Positions 7,071 to 8,576 of a stretch of 8,576 bases of DNA are shown one piece after another. The DNA comes from UBA9848 sp003454065 (GTDB taxonomy: Bacteria; Spirochaetota; Spirochaetia; Sphaerochaetales; Sphaerochaetaceae), in NCBI GenBank assembly GCA_946629155.1, contig CAMOXM010000057.1, forward strand, positions 1-8,576, given 5' to 3'. The position numbers were made by a program, and so were the translations under genes. Under the pieces are notes generated by a model. That model was not told the origin of the DNA. It was given only the letters and a program-made list of their open reading frames with translations, and did no database searches. Each line of letters starts with the position of its first letter. The first letter of the stretch is position 1.

Positions 7071-7826
7071 TCATATCGGCTTGGCTATTTTCACTTTAGC
7101 CGGCCTTATCACTTTGCCATGCAAAACATAACCCGCTTGCAAGACTTCAATCACCATCTCCTTATCCACGCCCTCGCGCTCCTCGAACAAACAAGCTTCG
7201 CATTCCATCGGATCGAATTCCTTATCAATCGGCGAAATGACTTGAAGCCCCCATTTGCCAAGCGCGGAAAGCAATGTGCTTTTGACCATATCGATCCCCT
7301 GCCTGATCTTTTCATCCGCTATCGCAGACAAGGCGACATCGATGCTATCGAGACCAGGAAGCAAATCGACCACTATGCCCTTGTTGGCAAGCCTGACCGT
7401 CTCCTCCTTATCCTTGTCCAATCTCTTCCTATAATTTTCGCTATCAGCCTTCACCAAAAGCATCTTATTGAACGCTTCCGTCTTTTCATCCTCAAGCGAC
7501 TTGCATTTCTCCTCAAGCTCCTTGACCTTAGCGACCAATTCGGCGATCTTCAATGTCGCCTCCTTGCCGGAATCAGCTTCGGCATTTCTGCTCATCCGAG
7601 CCGGCGCATCTTCATCGGAAGAATCGGAGAAAGCATCCGTTCTTTCAGAATGCCTTTTCTTCCCATGCCTATGATGATGCTTCGGTCTTCTCGCTTCATC
7701 GCTCTGAAAACCTTTCGGATCGTTCGCATCACCACGGCAATCGTCATCCGCTTCCGAATCGTCAAATTCATCGGAAATCGGAAAATCCGAATAGCCGTCA
7801 TCATCAAAAATCCAATCGAAACCCAT
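7071..7826 (-). CDS. grpE: Nucleotide exchange factor GrpE, with acidic N-terminal extension
   Basis: Homodimeric exchange factor that releases ADP from DnaK. A charged coiled coil spans about 92-145, then the core runs through LLPGLDSID (155-163) and FDPMECEA (204-211) to GYVLHGKVIRPAKVKI (232-247), which matches the GrpE head (EVLQkGY..rvlRPA.VkV). The FDP..HEA signature has Glu instead of the usual His. At 251 residues it is longer than the usual 180-210. The first 90 residues are low-complexity: very acidic at 8-36, basic with a His cluster at 46-60 (PKHHHRHGKKRH), then acidic again. I start it at ATG 7826 because AGAGG ends six bases upstream; a TTG two codons earlier lies directly against that AGAGG. 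It is the first visible gene of the chaperone cluster. No hrcA is seen in the 750 bp upstream. Confidence 0.95.
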   Translation of the reverse strand: MGFDWIFDDDGYSDFPISDEFDDSEADDDCRGDANDPKGFQSDEARRPKHHHRHGKKRHSERTDAFSDSSDEDAPARMSRNAEADSGKEATLKIAELVAKVKELEEKCKSLEDEKTEAFNKMLLVKADSENYRKRLDKDKEETVRLANKGIVVDLLPGLDSIDVALSAIADEKIRQGIDMVKSTLLSALGKWGLQVISPIDKEFDPMECEACLFEEREGVDKEMVIEVLQAGYVLHGKVIRPAKVKIAKPI

Positions 7827-7832
7827 TTTCAA

Positions 7833-7837
7833 CCTCT
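7833..7837 (-). promoter_or_regulatory. Ribosome binding site that sets the grpE start
   Basis: AGAGG on the minus strand, six bases before the ATG at 7826. The TTG at 7832 directly adjoins it, too close for initiation. Confidence 0.65.
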
Positions 7838-7910
7838 GATTCTCTTGCTCCCCTTTCGGGTCGCACTTTCATATATGCAACCGGCATGCCAACTTTTTCT
7901 AATGATAAAC

Positions 7911-7925
7911 GAGTACAATCTACTC
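7911..7925. repeat. Short inverted repeat upstream of grpE
   Basis: GAGTA (7911-7915) and TACTC (7921-7925) are perfect complements around CAATC. It lies in the presumed promoter region about 85-100 bp before the grpE start and could be a regulator site. The arms are only 5 bp, so chance is possible. Confidence 0.25.
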
Positions 7926-8155
7926 ACCATTCTATTCAAAATCTAACACTTTTCCTGTAAATGAGTAAATATTGGGCGTTCACTCCTACTGCTCAATTTC
8001 AAAGGGGCACTTCTATAAAAACCTGCTGTTCGAAGATGCATGTGGATTTTCGAGATGAAAAACCGGCGGAAAACGCAGGAATACTCATCGTTCCTGGGGC
8101 TTTTCGCTGGCTTTTCAGCCGAAAGGACATCTGGCAGGTTCGGATTCTGAGGTTT

Positions 8156-8371
8156 TTAGAAGCGCCCAAAGACGATTCCGAGCGACAAGGCATACGCCTG
8201 AACATACATGGCATCGTGCTGCTTGCGAAATGGCTTCGGTCCGGTTTCCGCAGGCTCTGGTCATGGTTCTTGCCTTCCGCCTTCGCACCGTCCGTTTCCG
8301 TGCGAGCCCTTACCATGCAAGGCCTCGCCGCACAGCCGCACGATGTTCTCCATTCGTATGGCCTGCCGCAT
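8156..8371 (-). pseudogene. Possible 3' remnant of an unknown gene
   Basis: From the ATG at 8371 a minus-strand frame gives 36 residues beginning MRQAIRMENIVRLCGEALHG, then a TGA at 8263-8261. The same frame continues for 34 more residues to a TAA at 8158-8156, ending AMYVQAYALSLGIVFGRF. This ending has alternating small/hydrophobic residues and a terminal Phe, which can mark outer-membrane beta-barrel proteins. The combination suggests a broken gene, but the stretch is short, no homologue is recognised, and the left end of the repeat copy coincides with the ATG. It may be chance. Confidence 0.22.
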
Positions 8372-8408
8372 CGAAAGCGATTGATGGATTTATCGCCCGC
8401 AGGTGCTC
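8371..8408. repeat. 38-bp direct repeat, copy 1
   Basis: Matches 8536-8573 at 37 of 38 positions (single difference at 8374/8539). Just outside its left end, GTATGGC also recurs (8356-8362 and 8522-8528) with a one-base offset. The unit contains GCGAT and ATCGC arms (8377-8381 and 8392-8396) able to form a small stem. Right of the repeat this copy runs into TCA repeats. Confidence 0.9.
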
Positions 8409-8420
8409 ATCATCATCATC
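8407..8420. repeat. TCA trinucleotide microsatellite
   Basis: Four TCA units plus TC, immediately joined to the end of direct-repeat copy 1 and absent after copy 2. In one minus-strand frame it reads as four Asp codons, in another as four Met codons, in the third as TGA stops. Slippage here would shift any frame only by whole codons. Confidence 0.7.
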
Positions 8421-8493
8421 GTGTTGTAAAAGCCGACGAAAGTCTCCGGCAACCTTAGCGAGCAGCTGCGGGATGAGAAATCCATCATGCAGA

Positions 8494-8541
8494 TTCCGAG
8501 CCAGCCAAGACAATACTTAGTGTATGGCTCGGCGCTCGGAA
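8494..8541. repeat. Overlapping alternative inverted repeats
   Basis: TTCCGAGC (8494-8501) is complementary to GCTCGGAA (8534-8541). The overlapping CCGAGCCA (8496-8503) is complementary to TGGCTCGG (8525-8532). Both are perfect 8-bp stems that use the same left arm, so they are mutually exclusive. The right arm of the first runs into direct-repeat copy 2. Confidence 0.6.
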
Positions 8542-8573
8542 GCGATTGATGGATTTATCGCCCGCAGGTGCTC
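8536..8573. repeat. 38-bp direct repeat, copy 2
   Basis: Second copy of the unit at 8371-8408, same orientation, 165 bp away. The window ends three bases later, so further copies may lie beyond. The 165-bp period is a multiple of three. Confidence 0.9.
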
Positions 8574-8576
8574 GCC

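Larger units (their letters stand above)
7827..8040 (-). promoter_or_regulatory. AT-rich leader and presumed promoter region of grpE
   Basis: Clearly AT-rich compared with both flanks and free of credible genes, so the promoter of the chaperone cluster should lie here. Minus-strand -10-like hexamers occur (TAGAAT at 7934-7929, TATCAT at 7907-7902, TATATG at 7875-7870), but none has a good -35 at 16-18 bp. There is no CIRCE inverted repeat (TTAGCACTC, nine bases, GAGTGCTAA). A short CCCGAAAGGG hairpin lies at about 7851-7860, and GGCATGCC at 7883-7890 is a palindrome. Regulation by heat is expected from the genes but not shown by a recognisable motif. Confidence 0.45.
8041..8576. other. Unassigned GC-richer repeat-bearing region
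   Basis: About 540 bp with no gene I recognise. It is visibly richer in GC than the AT-rich block to its left, as coding or formerly coding DNA would be. Reading frames on both strands are short and interrupted; none has a good Shine-Dalgarno start or a family motif. It holds a 38-bp direct repeat, a TCA microsatellite, overlapping inverted repeats, a 10-bp direct repeat GATTCCGAGC (8174-8183 and 8492-8501), and a hairpin at about 8102-8124 with GGCT/AGCC at its core. I tested for tRNA, SRP RNA, RNase P, tmRNA and CRISPR by eye and found none. It may be a decayed gene, the edge of a repeat family or a mobile-element remnant. Confidence 0.5.

Noticed and set aside
4376..7099. A 907-codon open frame on the plus strand opposite dnaK and the start of dnaJ
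   Set aside because: It is antisense to two certain genes with all their conserved motifs. Its product is low-complexity with no recognisable domain, and long antisense frames over dnaK are a known codon-bias effect.
7967..8012. Sigma32-like pair upstream of grpE (CCCTTTGAA and GCCCAATATTTA on the minus strand)
   Set aside because: The two halves are about 21 bp apart, longer than sigma32 promoters allow, and the -10 half fits poorly.
8130..8155. A tRNA T-arm-like GGTTCGGATTC
   Set aside because: The invariant A58 is replaced by G, the flanking stem is only about 3 bp, and no anticodon or acceptor arm can be built around it.
7961..8458. A 165-codon plus-strand frame in the right-end region
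   Set aside because: No Shine-Dalgarno before the ATG, basic and low-complexity product rich in Arg, Ser and His, no family resemblance, and it crosses the microsatellite.
8438..8458. A GACGAAAGTCTCCGG stretch resembling an RNase P core motif (GAGGAAAGTCCGGGC)
   Set aside because: Several mismatches to the conserved core and none of the other RNase P conserved regions nearby.
8371..8576. CRISPR array
   Set aside because: Only two repeat copies, with 127 bp between them, far longer than typical spacers, and no cas gene in the window.

Overview
The window looks like bacterial chromosome from a Gram-negative-type lineage, most likely a spirochaete related to Treponema. The main reason is DnaK. 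It carries the segment of about 25 residues in the N-terminal quadrant (around residues 74-98) that Gram-positive DnaK proteins lack. Several stretches also resemble treponemal DnaK as I remember it, for example TKEPC near residue 311 and an IYGTEKSLKEYGDK stretch near residue 538. This assignment is from memory, not from a search. The genetic code is standard: all five complete genes end in TGA. Every convincing gene is on the minus strand, so transcription runs from the right end of the window to the left.

Right part (about 3.8-7.8 kb): a Hsp70 chaperone cluster in the order grpE, dnaK, dnaJ. grpE and dnaK are 34 bp apart and probably share a transcript. dnaK and dnaJ are separated by 132 bp containing a strong terminator-like hairpin with a T6 tract, only 8 nt before the dnaJ start codon. 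dnaJ also has no clear Shine-Dalgarno sequence, so its expression is probably set separately from dnaK.

Left part (1-3.7 kb): purine or nitrogen catabolism. A YgeY-family M20 hydrolase gene has its own sigma70-type promoter (TTGACT, 17 bp, TAAAAT) and its own terminator, and so looks monocistronic. After it comes the molybdenum subunit gene of a xanthine dehydrogenase-type hydroxylase, which overlaps by ATGA the start of a probable iron-sulfur subunit gene running off the left edge. E. coli keeps ygeY and xdhABC in one cluster linked to anaerobic purine use, so the neighbourhood supports the calls. Start codons were revised for xdhA (2245), ygeY (3624) and grpE (7826) from Shine-Dalgarno and promoter positions.

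Right edge (7827-8576): no intact gene was recognised. The first 200 bp or so are AT-rich and should hold the grpE promoter, but I see no CIRCE element and no convincing -35/-10 pair. The last 540 bp or so are richer in GC and hold a 38-bp direct repeat (two copies 165 bp apart, one mismatch), a TCA microsatellite, overlapping inverted repeats and short interrupted reading frames. These include one C-terminus-like segment ending in Phe. This is the least explained part of the window. I found no evidence for a wholly new biological system; the best leads are the dnaK-dnaJ hairpin and the repeat region.
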